From: Sporosarcina sp. JAI121
GTDB lineage: Bacteria; Bacillota; Bacilli; Bacillales_A; Planococcaceae
Direction of reading: 5' to 3'
DNA length: 51,061 nt
Assembly: GCF_013408665.1 (NCBI RefSeq)
Contig: NZ_JACCCL010000001.1
Coordinates: 233,755 to 284,815 of the forward strand
Below, piece by piece: positions 1 to 8,051 of the stretch (its first letter is position 1; the number at the start of each line of letters is the position of its first letter). Below the pieces are notes generated by a model. The model was not told where the DNA came from. It searched no databases and saw only the letters and a list, made by a program, of their open reading frames with translations. Both the position numbers and the translations under genes were made by a program.

Positions 1-300
1 GAGCGCCGAAGCGTAGTGAATGGAATTTATATATACCCTAACAATCTTTAAAAGTATGGTTATTATTAATCAGTGTTTATAAGAACTTACTCTATCTGTT
101 AAACAAAAAACCAGCGCAGGCGCCACACAGGGGTAGTCGAAGCCATAAGACTGACGACGAAGTTGTCCGGCTTATGGCGAAAGGCATCCCCGAGCGCCGA
201 AGCGTAGTGAATGGAATTTATATATACCCTAACAATCTTCAAAAGTCTGGTTATTATTTATCAGTGTTAAGAACTTACTCTAACAGTTTTATTCCAATAC
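1..300. repeat. Structured intergenic repeat, copies at left edge
   Basis: A tail segment beginning GAGCGCCGAAGCG is present at position 1 and again at 192, a period of 191 bp. The second unit is preceded by a head segment (CCAGCGCAGGCGCC, near 111-124). Between head and tail the arms GGCGC/GCGCC (119-123 with 194-198) and GGGG/CCCC (130-133 with 188-191) can pair, and GCCATAAG can pair with CTTATGGC inside. The same family recurs as tandem copies at 50545-51061 and as tails near 3913 and 4134. No coding sequence is visible here. Confidence 0.8.
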
Positions 301-390
301 CATTCATCCCATAGAATGGTACAGCGGGAAAGGATTCTTGTGATATACCCCGCTCCATTCGCCCGACATGCATCCAATCCCGTTCTCCCG

Positions 391-396
391 TATAAT
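391..396 (+). promoter_or_regulatory. Possible -10 element for topB
   Basis: A perfect TATAAT lies 27 bases before the topB start. No good -35 hexamer sits at 16-18 bp upstream, so the promoter call is weak. Confidence 0.35.
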
Positions 397-423
397 CGAT
401 GTATGAAGAAAGGGGATTATTTT

Positions 424-2589
424 ATGTCCAAATCACTTGTATTAGCTGAAAAGCCGTCCGTGGCACGCGATATTGCGCGGGTGCTCGGCTGCAATAAAAA
501 AGGAAACGGATTTCTTGAAGGAACAAATTATATAGTAACGTGGGCGCTTGGCCATCTCGTGACGCATGCGGATCCGGAAGGCTATGGCAATGAATTCAAA
601 GAGTGGAAGCTCGAGCACTTGCCGATCATTCCCGAGCCTTTCAAACTGGTACCGATCCGCCAGACGATGAAACAGTTCAATGCGGTCAAAGCACAACTGA
701 ATCGCAATGATGTGAAAGATGTCATCATCGCGACGGATGCGGGGCGCGAAGGGGAGCTTGTGGCACGCTGGATTTTGGAACAAGCGAAAGTCCGCAAGCC
801 TGTCAAACGGTTATGGATTTCATCTGTCACCGACAAAGCGATCAAAGACGGCTTCAACAATTTAAAAGATGGCCGTGCATATGAAAATCTGTATCAGGCC
901 GCGGTGGCCCGTGCAGAAGCGGACTGGGTCGTCGGCATCAATGCAACGCGTGCGTTGACGGTGAAATACAATGCTCAATTGTCGACGGGACGCGTTCAGA
1001 CGCCGACGCTTGCGATGATTGCAGAACGCGAGAAACAAATTCGCAACTTCACTGCGAAATCATTCTACGGCATGCAAGCATTGACGGATACCGCGAAGTT
1101 CACATGGCATGATAAGGCAGGCCAAACGCAGTCGTTCGATAAAGAGGCGATTGAGAAGTTGATAGGGAAAATCGACGGGATTCATTCCGGAAAAGTGACG
1201 GATGTGAAAACGACGCCGAAGTCACAGCCGGCACCGCATTTATTCGATTTGACGGAGCTGCAGAAAGAAGCGCACCGACGTTGGTCATGGTCGGCGAAAG
1301 AGACACTGTCGACATTGCAAAACCTGTATGAGCGCCATAAAGCAGTGACGTATCCGCGTACCGATTCGAAGCATTTGACGTCGGATATGGAAAGCACATT
1401 AAAAGAGCGCATCAAAGCCGTCGATATCGGGCCATACCGGAAGGCGACCAATACGCTACTGCGTGGGGGAACTGTCAAACCGCAGAAAGGTGTCATCGAC
1501 GACAAGCGTGTGTCGGATCACCATGCTATCATCCCGACGGAGGAAACGCCGATTCTACAGAACTTATCCGATAAGGAACAACGTTTATATGATTTGATCG
1601 TCAAACGATTTTTGGCCGTCTTCTTTGGACCGTTCCGTTATGACCAAGTGACGGCTGAACTTGCGGTAGGCGGGGAATTGTTCAAAGCAAAAGGTCGTAC
1701 AGTTACGGATGAAGGATGGAAAAAGGTTTATTCGACAGAGGAAGAAGAGGCGGATACGGATACACTTCCTTCATTTACAAAAGGCGAAGAAGTGAAAATC
1801 CAGGCGATTGTCATGACAAACGGTCAAACGAAACCGCCTGCACGTTTTAATGAAGGGACATTGCTTGCGGCAATGGAGAATCCTTCGCAGTTCATGCAAG
1901 GAGAGTCAAAAGACCTCATCAAAACAATTGGTGAAACAGGCGGACTCGGCACAGTCGCGACGCGTGCGGATGTCATCGAAAGGCTTTTCAATTCGTTCGT
2001 CATGGAGAAAAAAGGAAACGATATTCACATGACATCCAAGGGTCGCCAGCTACTTGAACTTGTGCCGGAAGATCTGAAATCGCCGGCGTTGACAGCGGAA
2101 TGGGAAATAGGGCTGACAAAAATTGCGAATGGACAAATGAAGAAAGCGGAATTCATGAAAGATATGATCGCTTTTTCAAAACAGACCGTCAGTGAAATCA
2201 AAACGGACGACAAAAAGTTCAAACACGACAATGTTACTGGGAAAACATGCCCGGATTGCGGCAAGCTACTGCTGGAAGTGAACGGCAAGCGCGGCAAAAT
2301 GCTTGTCTGTCAGGATAGGGAGTGCGGTCATCGGAAAAACGTGTCGATGCTGACGAATGCCAGATGTCCGGTTTGTAAAAAGAAACTGGAAATGCGTGGA
2401 GAAGGCGACGGACGGATTTTCGTCTGTAAATGCGGCCACCGTGAAAAATTGTCGGCATTTGAGAAGCGCAGAGCGAACTCGGGCGGCAAGAAAGCGGACA
2501 AACGAGATATTCAGAAGTACATGAAAAAGCAGGAAGAGCCGGAAAACACGGCGATGGCGGATGCGCTTAAGAAACTATTCGACAAGTGA
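424..2589 (+). CDS. topB: DNA topoisomerase III
   Basis: Type IA topoisomerase of 721 aa that cuts and passes single strands to resolve recombination and replication intermediates. The Toprim domain is at the N-terminus (LAEKPSVARDIA, then DAGREGE with the metal-binding acidic residues), followed by the TOPRIM-linked core. The active-site region VTYPRTDSKHL carries the catalytic Tyr, and the SRVQTP-type motif appears as STGRVQTPTLAMI. The C-terminus has two cysteine clusters (CPDCGK...CQDRECGH and CPVCKKK...CKCGH), which are zinc-ribbon-like and usual for Bacillus TopB. The open frame extends upstream to 316, but ATG 424 follows AAAGGGGAT and gives the conserved N-terminus, so it was chosen. 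No clear terminator follows. Confidence 0.96.
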   Translation: MSKSLVLAEKPSVARDIARVLGCNKKGNGFLEGTNYIVTWALGHLVTHADPEGYGNEFKEWKLEHLPIIPEPFKLVPIRQTMKQFNAVKAQLNRNDVKDVIIATDAGREGELVARWILEQAKVRKPVKRLWISSVTDKAIKDGFNNLKDGRAYENLYQAAVARAEADWVVGINATRALTVKYNAQLSTGRVQTPTLAMIAEREKQIRNFTAKSFYGMQALTDTAKFTWHDKAGQTQSFDKEAIEKLIGKIDGIHSGKVTDVKTTPKSQPAPHLFDLTELQKEAHRRWSWSAKETLSTLQNLYERHKAVTYPRTDSKHLTSDMESTLKERIKAVDIGPYRKATNTLLRGGTVKPQKGVIDDKRVSDHHAIIPTEETPILQNLSDKEQRLYDLIVKRFLAVFFGPFRYDQVTAELAVGGELFKAKGRTVTDEGWKKVYSTEEEEADTDTLPSFTKGEEVKIQAIVMTNGQTKPPARFNEGTLLAAMENPSQFMQGESKDLIKTIGETGGLGTVATRADVIERLFNSFVMEKKGNDIHMTSKGRQLLELVPEDLKSPALTAEWEIGLTKIANGQMKKAEFMKDMIAFSKQTVSEIKTDDKKFKHDNVTGKTCPDCGKLLLEVNGKRGKMLVCQDRECGHRKNVSMLTNARCPVCKKKLEMRGEGDGRIFVCKCGHREKLSAFEKRRANSGGKKADKRDIQKYMKKQEEPENTAMADALKKLFDK

Positions 2590-2692
2590 TCATTTTTTAT
2601 TAGCGCTTTCGTCGGGTTTATTATTCCGAATGAAATAGGTATACTTTAGTTATTAGATTTTTGTGAATTCATCTAGGTGGAGGTGAAATGAC

Positions 2693-3295
2693 ATGTATGC
2701 TGTTTCGGCTCATGGTGCAGCGGGTGATTATGTTCAAACATATGATGCAATGAGGCGCAGAAATGCTGAGACTGCTTACAATCGCCATGTGCAATATAAT
2801 GGAGAGAACCAACAAAAGGTTGCGGAGCTAGAGGAGTTATTGACAGGGAAAAAAGAACCTGAAATCCTTCAGCAGGAGCGTCAGGATTTCCAACAGCTTA
2901 GCGCAGGGCAAATGAAACAAATTGTGATGCCGCTGGGAAAGACGCTTGAAGAGACAATTGCCGGTTGGAGAAATGTGCGGGCTGAAGCGATTTCAGGACC
3001 TGCACCAACGACCGCGGATTACCTGCTTGCCGCAACTGCGTCGGCAAAAATTATGCGGACAGAGGCGCAGATTTCATTGCACAACAAGGCGCAAACCGAA
3101 ATTGAAGAGGCGGTTGCACATGACGAAGCGGAGGCTGCGAAAATGGCATCCATGGAACTTCCCTCGGATTTAGACCGTGAAGTACAAATCATGCAAAAGC
3201 GGTACGAACAGGCGATTTCATCCTACTCTTTCCATGCGCTGATGAAACAGAAAGGGTTCGAAATCGATCGGCCGAGCTTTTACAAAATTGCATGA
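2693..3295 (+). CDS. Hypothetical protein, mostly helical
   Basis: A 200-aa protein that I do not recognise. It starts at ATG 2693 behind a good AGGTGGAGGTG ribosome site and ends just before a hairpin terminator. The composition is rich in Ala, Gln and Glu with long amphipathic stretches (about residues 40-75 and 130-180). No signal peptide, membrane segment, metal motif or P-loop is visible. A TATACT hexamer at 2640-2645 could be its -10 box. It stands alone between topB and the YbaK gene and has its own terminator, so it is probably monocistronic. Confidence 0.75.
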   Translation: MYAVSAHGAAGDYVQTYDAMRRRNAETAYNRHVQYNGENQQKVAELEELLTGKKEPEILQQERQDFQQLSAGQMKQIVMPLGKTLEETIAGWRNVRAEAISGPAPTTADYLLAATASAKIMRTEAQISLHNKAQTEIEEAVAHDEAEAAKMASMELPSDLDREVQIMQKRYEQAISSYSFHALMKQKGFEIDRPSFYKIA

Positions 3296-3305
3296 CTGAA
3301 TCGGT

Positions 3306-3337
3306 AAGGTCGCCTGTTAGTTGGCGGCCTTTTCGTT
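3306..3337 (+). terminator. Rho-independent terminator
   Basis: Stem AAGGTCGCC / GGCGGCCTT (9 pairs with one G-T), loop of about 8 nt, followed by TTCGTTTT. It ends the transcript of the hypothetical gene before it. Confidence 0.8.
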
Positions 3338-3361
3338 TTGATAAAGGGGTTGGATGAACGG

Positions 3362-3853
3362 ATGGCAAAACAAAGCAAAAAAGTGAAAACGAATGCAGTG
3401 AGGATTCTAGATGGAGAAAGAGTCTACTATGAACTAATGGAATACGACGTGAACGATGGATTGGTGGACGGTATTTCTGTCGCGGAAAAAACGGGACAGG
3501 CGGTAGGGACAGTATATAAGACACTTGTCACGATTGCAGGTCCACGGGAACTATTCATCTTTTTGGTGCCTGTCGCTTTGGAACTTGACCTGAAAAAAGC
3601 GGCGAGGGCAGCCGTGGTGAAGAAGCTCGATATGCTACCCTTGAAAGAGTTGACGAAAGAAACAGGCTATGTGCGCGGAGGCTGTTCGGCCGTCGGGATG
3701 AAGAAGGCGTATCCGACGTTCATCGATAAGTCTGCGGAAAGTCTTGATCGGATAATTGTAAGTGCGGGCAAGCCAGGCTTGCAGATGAAGCTTATTCCAG
3801 CAGAACTGGCTCGGGTGACAGAAGCATCATTTTATGACATCGTGAAGGATTAA
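3362..3853 (+). CDS. ybaK: Cys-tRNA(Pro) deacylase, YbaK/EbsC family
   Basis: A 163-aa trans-editing protein of the YbaK/EbsC type, which hydrolyses Cys mischarged on tRNA(Pro) in the cytosol. The family signature is clear: an early KTNAVRILD segment, the TVYKTLV motif with its conserved Lys, and the glycine-rich VRGGCSAVGMKK loop, followed by YPTFID. The length matches the family (about 155-165 aa). The frame opens with TTG at 3338, but ATG 3362 is preceded by AAAGGGGTTGG and begins the conserved region, so I take it as the start. It stands alone, with repeat elements downstream. Confidence 0.9.
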   Translation: MAKQSKKVKTNAVRILDGERVYYELMEYDVNDGLVDGISVAEKTGQAVGTVYKTLVTIAGPRELFIFLVPVALELDLKKAARAAVVKKLDMLPLKELTKETGYVRGGCSAVGMKKAYPTFIDKSAESLDRIIVSAGKPGLQMKLIPAELARVTEASFYDIVKD

Positions 3854-3912
3854 TGCATATCAATTTAAATCGAAGTATTGAATCACTTGTGTAAACTGAA
3901 CGAAGTCGCCCA

Positions 3913-3942
3913 CAAAGCGCCGAAGCGTGTATTATGGAAAAA
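3913..3942 (+). repeat. Tail of the 180-bp repeat family
   Basis: A segment with AAGCGCCGAAGCGTGTATTATGG closely matches the tails at 4134, 50545 and 50723. Its head part is absent here. It forms part of the gene-free stretch 3854-4280. Confidence 0.7.
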
Positions 3943-3977
3943 CTTTTTTCAAGTAAGAACTAGTCGACTGTAGTGCA

Positions 3978-4072
3978 GAGCGGCGACTCCTGCGGGAACA
4001 GCGCGAGCTGAAGACCCCGCAGGAACGCAGTGACGAGGAGGCTGAAGCCGTGCCCGCGGAAAGCGTCCGCTC
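3978..4072. repeat. GC-rich palindromic intergenic element
   Basis: A GC-rich element with nested symmetry. The outer arms GAGCGG (3978-3983) and CCGCTC (4067-4072) can pair, as can the inner arms TCCTGCGGG (3988-3996) and CCCGCAGGA (4016-4024). Elements of this look are, to my recollection, common between genes in Bacillaceae, but I cannot name the family from sequence alone. It is joined downstream to a tail of the 180-bp repeat (4134-4171). Confidence 0.75.
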
Positions 4073-4133
4073 GGAACGGAAATCAACGGTGTTGGAGGAA
4101 ATCGGACTTTTTCTGTGCCCTCGTTTATCGCGG

Positions 4134-4171
4134 GAGGCATCCCCAAGCGCCGAAGTGTGTATTATGGGTGA
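4134..4171 (+). repeat. Tail of the 180-bp repeat family
   Basis: The stretch from GGGAGGCATCCCC through GCGCCGAAGTGTG and TATTATGGG repeats the tail seen at 50723-50760. It follows directly after the GC-rich palindromic element. Confidence 0.7.
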
Positions 4172-4280
4172 TTCTTCTTTTCAATATATCTAGGCTGATG
4201 GACATGTTACAATCAATAGAGTGGAAGTATGGCATTCATGCGAAGCATGGGTGTCTTTTATTATAGAGAGAAGGATTCAC

Positions 4281-5149
4281 ATGAGAAAGATTTTACTATG
4301 GAGATGGACATTTTACCTGGTCGGCATGCTTATCCTGTCGCTAGGTATTTCAATGACAATTAAAGGACAGAAGCTGGGAATCGGCCCTTGGGATGTACTC
4401 CACGTCGGTTTGAACAATAACTTCGGCCTGACAATCGGTACATGGGGGATTATTACAGGCTTCATTATTATCATTTCGACAGCCATCGCCTTGAAAGAAT
4501 GGCCGCGGTTCGGAACATGGCTGAATTTGGTGCTGATCGGGGGTTTTATCGACCTTTTCAACTGGTTGCTTCCCGATATCTCTTCGATGGGTGCACAACT
4601 ACTCATCTTTTCAATGGGTGTAATCGTTATGGGATATGGTGTCGGGATTTATATTTCACCAAATATCGGGGCGGGTCCGCGGGACGGTCTCATGCTCGTC
4701 CTTGTTAAGAAAACGGGAGCCAGCGTGAAAAAAGTTCGGACTACAATCGAGGTCGTTGTGGCAATCGTCGGGTGGTTATTCGGCGGTCCAATCGGAATCG
4801 GGACGGTGCTGATTGCATTACGATGGGTGCACAACTACTCATCTTTTCAATGGGTGTAATCGTTATGGGATATGGTGTCGGGATTTATATTTCACCAAAT
4901 ATCGGGGCGGGTCCGCGGGACGGTCTCATGCTCGTCCTTGTTAAGAAAACGGGAGCCAGCGTGAAAAAAGTTCGGACTACAATCGAGGTCGTTGTGGCAA
5001 TCGTCGGGTGGTTATTCGGCGGTCCAATCGGAATCGGGACGGTGCTGATTGCATTATTTTTAGGGCAGATCGCTCATTATACAATTCCGCAATGCCGAAA
5101 TTTTTTGATGAAGATAATTGATAAGAGCGAAGAAGAAGTTACATTCTGA
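4281..5149 (+). pseudogene. YczE/YyaS/YitT-type membrane protein gene, frameshifted by an internal duplication
   Basis: The start ATG 4281 has a good site (AGAAGGATTCAC). The frame encodes several hydrophobic helices and the typical motifs GQKLGIGPWDVL and IGAGPRDGLML of YczE-like integral membrane proteins of unknown function. A perfect 236-bp tandem duplication (4585-4820 = 4821-5056) is not a multiple of three. Read as it stands, translation shifts and stops at 4859 (192 aa), losing the proper C-terminus. With one copy removed, 4281-4820 joined to 5057-5149 gives an uninterrupted 210-aa protein ending in LFLGQIAHYTIPQ...EEVTF. Either the gene is freshly broken, it is switchable by recombination, or the assembly is wrong. 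A terminator follows. Confidence 0.85.
4585..5056 (+). repeat. Perfect 236-bp tandem duplication
   Basis: Base-by-base comparison shows 4585-4820 identical to 4821-5056. The match ends sharply on both sides (4584 T versus 4820 A; 4821 C versus 5057 T). No extended direct repeat at the junction is visible, and the two copies have no differences, so the event is recent or artefactual. Confidence 0.95.
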
Positions 5150-5165
5150 AGAAAATTTTTTATTT

Positions 5166-5197
5166 AAGCATGTGCTGCGAAGCCGTGCTTTTTTTTT
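5166..5197 (+). terminator. Rho-independent terminator
   Basis: AAGCATG-t-GC pairs with GC-c-GTGCTT around a short loop and runs into nine T residues. It ends the YczE-like transcript. Confidence 0.75.
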
Positions 5198-5242
5198 ATG
5201 TCCGGGCATACGTTAATCGTATGTACAGAAAGGATGATCGGA

Positions 5243-6310
5243 ATGAATGGAACGATAACCCAATACATGGGGACAGCCTATACAGGTGCTGGAATCTCAC
5301 ACAAATACGATAAACTCATTGCATCGGCTTCGAAAACCCTATTTCTGAAGTGTCCTCCAACAAATGCAATCTCAAATTTGTTGAATGAAGCAGCCGCACA
5401 CTATTTGAAACAAGGTTATGACATAGATCGGTTCATGGATCCCGTACAGCTTGACAGAACGGATGCAATCTTCATTAAAGGTCCGGACGTCTTCATCCTG
5501 CAAGCGTCACATCCCGTTGCACTTGAACCGGCGGAAATAGGCGGAAAGCACAAGGTTGTCAGTTTTTACGATATTTACGATGAAGAGAAATTGCGTGAAC
5601 AGAACGGATCAATTGTGGAAAAGTTGACGGTGTCGGGTACGGCGCTCAAAAAAGCCCTGCAAACACTCGAGGAAGCAAAAAATATCCACGATGATTGGGA
5701 AAGAGTGAACATAAAGCGGATGATGTGGGATATCCATGTAACTCAAATACAATCATTAAAAGAAGAGTTGTTTGGAACTATCAAGCTGAATAAAGAAGCG
5801 GTCGTTTCACACAGGCTTATCGGTTCATTGACATCAGGCGGAGCAAAGGATTTCATCCCATCGATTACGAAGGGATTGAAGCGGCGGATCCTCATTAAAG
5901 GACTTCCGGGAACAGGCAAATCGACGCTCATGAAGTCGCTTGGAGCCGAAGCGGAAATGCGCGGATTCGACGTTCAATACGGTTGGTGCGGTTTAGATCC
6001 AGCTGGAGTCGATCTTGTTCTATTTCCTGAGCTGTCGGTATGCCTTCTCGATTCCACGAATCCACACGTCTACGATGCGGAACTGCCGGGGGATGAATTG
6101 CTCGACCTCGTACGCATGTGCGAAGCTGACGCTGGGGCGGAAGAGGAAATCAGTAAAATCCGCGAAGCCTACGCGGAAAAAATGCTCGATGCAACCGGCT
6201 ATATGCAATCTTACGCACAAGCTGAAAATAGCATGAAAATCATGATGGATGCCGCTATTATCCAACCTGTCTTCGAGAAGAAATCGAGTGTTCTTTTGGA
6301 ACTGATTTAA
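5243..6310 (+). CDS. P-loop NTPase-like protein with two domains, the first degenerate
   Basis: A 355-aa protein that resembles the uncharacterised two-P-loop ATPase family I know as PRK06851. The C-terminal half has an intact Walker A (GLPGTGKSTLMKSLG), followed by ...FDVQYGWCGLDPAGVDLVLFPELSVCLLD. The N-terminal half repeats that layout (KTLFLKCPPTNAISNLL, then YDIDRFMDPVQLDRTDAIFIKGPDVFIL), but the GxGKST core is replaced, so only one site should bind nucleotide. ATG 5243 follows AGAAAGGATG at good spacing. An ATG at 5234 is possible but lies too close to that site. The substrate is unknown. Confidence 0.75.
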   Translation: MNGTITQYMGTAYTGAGISHKYDKLIASASKTLFLKCPPTNAISNLLNEAAAHYLKQGYDIDRFMDPVQLDRTDAIFIKGPDVFILQASHPVALEPAEIGGKHKVVSFYDIYDEEKLREQNGSIVEKLTVSGTALKKALQTLEEAKNIHDDWERVNIKRMMWDIHVTQIQSLKEELFGTIKLNKEAVVSHRLIGSLTSGGAKDFIPSITKGLKRRILIKGLPGTGKSTLMKSLGAEAEMRGFDVQYGWCGLDPAGVDLVLFPELSVCLLDSTNPHVYDAELPGDELLDLVRMCEADAGAEEEISKIREAYAEKMLDATGYMQSYAQAENSMKIMMDAAIIQPVFEKKSSVLLELI

Positions 6311-6350
6311 CTAGGATGCACTTCATTCTGCGGCAGGGCCGGTCGTATGG

Positions 6351-6356
6351 TAAAAT
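6351..6356 (+). promoter_or_regulatory. Possible extended -10 for kbl
   Basis: TATGG-TAAAAT resembles an extended -10 box 33 bases before the TTG start. No -35 match was found. Confidence 0.35.
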
Positions 6357-6388
6357 GGAGGTATCATTTGTTTGAAAGGAAGATTACT

Positions 6389-7579
6389 TTGTCAAAAGTA
6401 CTCCATGCATTTTTAGAAGAAAATTTAAAAGAGCTCCGTGATCAAGGACTTTACAATGAAATCGATCCCGTTGAAGGTCCAAACGGCCCAATCATTACAA
6501 TTAAAGGAAAAGAACTTATCAACTTATCTTCCAATAACTATTTGGGGCTTGCAACAGACGGGGATTTGAAAAAGCTGGCGATTGCCGCAACTGAAAAATA
6601 CGGTGTCGGTGCAGGCGCGGTCCGTACAATTAATGGAACGCTCGATATCCACGTCAAGCTGGAAAAAAAGCTTGCTGAATTCAAAGGAACGGAAGCGGCG
6701 ATTTCGTACCAATCAGGCTTCAACTGTAATATGGCAGCGATTTCCGCTGTCATGACGAAAAAAGATGCAATTCTATCAGATGAATTAAATCACGCCTCCA
6801 TCATTGACGGCTGCCGCCTTTCCGGTGCGAAAGTCATCCGTGTCAATCACCAGGACATGGACGACCTCCGTGCAAAAGCGAAAGAAGCGACCGAATCCGG
6901 CCTGTATGAAAAAGTGATGTATATTACAGATGGAGTCTTCTCGATGGATGGCAATATTGCCAACCTTCCTGGAGCCGTGAAAATCGCGAAGGAATTCGAT
7001 TTGATCACGTATGTTGACGATGCGCACGGTTCAGGTGTCACCGGCAAAGGTAAAGGGACCGTCAAACATTTCGGTCTTGAAAAAGAAATCGACCTTCAAA
7101 TGGGGACACTGTCGAAAGCGATCGGCGTTGTTGGCGGCTATGTTGCGGGCACACAGGAATTGATAGACTGGCTGAAAGTCCGTTCCCGTCCGTTCTTATT
7201 CTCCACGGCACTTCCTGCGGGAGATGTCGCGGCGATCATGGGTGCGTTGGACAAGATATCGGAATCGACAGAGCTGCATGATAAACTTTGGGAAAACGGT
7301 AACTATTTAAAAGCCGGTCTTAAGAAATTGGGCTTCAATATCGGTGAATCCGAAACGCCAATCACACCGTGCATCATCGGCGAAGAGAAGCTGACGCAGC
7401 AATTTTCAAAACGTCTTGCGGATGAAGGTGTCTACGCCAAATCAATCGTCTTCCCGACAGTCGCCAAAGGAAAAGGCCGCGTCCGTAACATGCCAACCGC
7501 AGCCCATACGAAAGAAATGCTCGACGAAGCACTAGCCATCTACGAAAAAGTAGGCAAAGAACTCAACGTAATTTCATAA
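6389..7579 (+). CDS. kbl: Glycine C-acetyltransferase (2-amino-3-ketobutyrate CoA ligase)
   Basis: A 396-aa PLP enzyme of the alpha-oxoamine synthase family. It cleaves 2-amino-3-ketobutyrate with CoA to glycine and acetyl-CoA, the second step of threonine breakdown. Visible are [11 protein letters not shown] near the N-terminus, the [11 protein letters not shown] segment with the PLP-binding Asp and His, and the Schiff-base lysine in [13 protein letters not shown] (about residue 243). The TTG at 6389 is taken as start: it follows GAAAGGAAG and gives the normal family length, while the upstream frame has no site. The partner dehydrogenase tdh lies 470 bp downstream with its own promoter. AKB ligase is preferred over 8-amino-7-oxononanoate synthase because of this neighbour. 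Confidence 0.93.
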   Translation: MSKVLHAFLEENLKELRDQGLYNEIDPVEGPNGPIITIKGKELINLSSNNYLGLATDGDLKKLAIAATEKYGVGAGAVRTINGTLDIHVKLEKKLAEFKGTEAAISYQSGFNCNMAAISAVMTKKDAILSDELNHASIIDGCRLSGAKVIRVNHQDMDDLRAKAKEATESGLYEKVMYITDGVFSMDGNIANLPGAVKIAKEFDLITYVDDAHGSGVTGKGKGTVKHFGLEKEIDLQMGTLSKAIGVVGGYVAGTQELIDWLKVRSRPFLFSTALPAGDVAAIMGALDKISESTELHDKLWENGNYLKAGLKKLGFNIGESETPITPCIIGEEKLTQQFSKRLADEGVYAKSIVFPTVAKGKGRVRNMPTAAHTKEMLDEALAIYEKVGKELNVIS

Positions 7580-7591
7580 CGAAATGATGAA

Positions 7592-7628
7592 TCCCGGATG
7601 GCTTACATGCTGTCCGGGTTTTCTTTTT
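7592..7628 (+). terminator. Rho-independent terminator after kbl
   Basis: CCCGGAT pairs with GTCCGGG around a loop of about 11 nt, followed by TTTTCTTTTT. Confidence 0.8.
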
Positions 7629-7654
7629 GGGGAGGAAAAGTTGCGGGTGAAATC

Positions 7655-7774
7655 ATGGCAATCAAACTCGCCGTTGCAACAAATTATATCGACAAGGTAC
7701 CCGCACGCGGTGAACCGAAAAAACCGTCCGTTGTTGATAATATGAGTAACTTTATTAAACCAAGTGCATACTAA
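7655..7774 (+). CDS. Possible 39-aa small protein
   Basis: A short open frame between the kbl terminator and the next terminator. It has a fair ribosome site (GGGGAGGAAAAG, about 14 nt upstream of the ATG). It reads MAIKLAVATNYIDKVP then ARGEPKKPSVVDNMSNF. The stop is followed within 10 nt by a strong terminator, which suggests a real small transcription unit. I do not recognise the product. It could also be the remains of a larger gene. Confidence 0.45.
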   Translation: MAIKLAVATNYIDKVPARGEPKKPSVVDNMSNFIKPSAY

Positions 7775-7779
7775 AAAAC

Positions 7780-7810
7780 AAAAAGCCCCTACGACTCGGG
7801 GCTTTTTACA
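7780..7810. terminator. Bidirectional terminator hairpin
   Basis: AAAGCCCC pairs with GGGGCTTT around an 8-nt loop, with A and T runs on the two sides. It can end the small frame on the plus strand. Confidence 0.8.
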
Positions 7811-7811
7811 A

Positions 7812-7967
7812 TTACTGCACGATCATATTACCATTTTCAAAGCGCTTCATCGTAAGGTGCAAAACATTCTCCTGTTTTTCTTTCGTTATATCAAAGACGG
7901 GTGAGGATTGGTATGCATTCAAATCAGCGTTGTCTTTTTTGGGAGAACGTTTTATAATGAAATAAAG
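7812..7967 (-). pseudogene. Possible gene remnant on the minus strand
   Basis: A minus-strand open frame of about 51 codons lies between a TAG near 7968 and the TAA at 7812. It reads protein-like at its end (...SSPVFDITKEKQENVL, then MKRFENGNMIVQ). No ATG with a ribosome site begins it, and the plus-strand promoter of tdh overlaps its upstream part. It may be the C-terminal scrap of a decayed gene, or chance. Confidence 0.25.
7930..7958 (+). promoter_or_regulatory. Sigma-A-type promoter of tdh
   Basis: TTGTCT (7930-7935), 17-bp spacer, TATAAT (7953-7958). Transcription would begin near 7965, about 85 nt before the tdh start. Confidence 0.65.
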
Positions 7968-8051
7968 CTATAGAATCAATGAATCGATAATATTTTTTTA
8001 GTCGTGTACTCTCTAAAAACACAAACGTTCGAAAGCGGGGATCAATTAATA

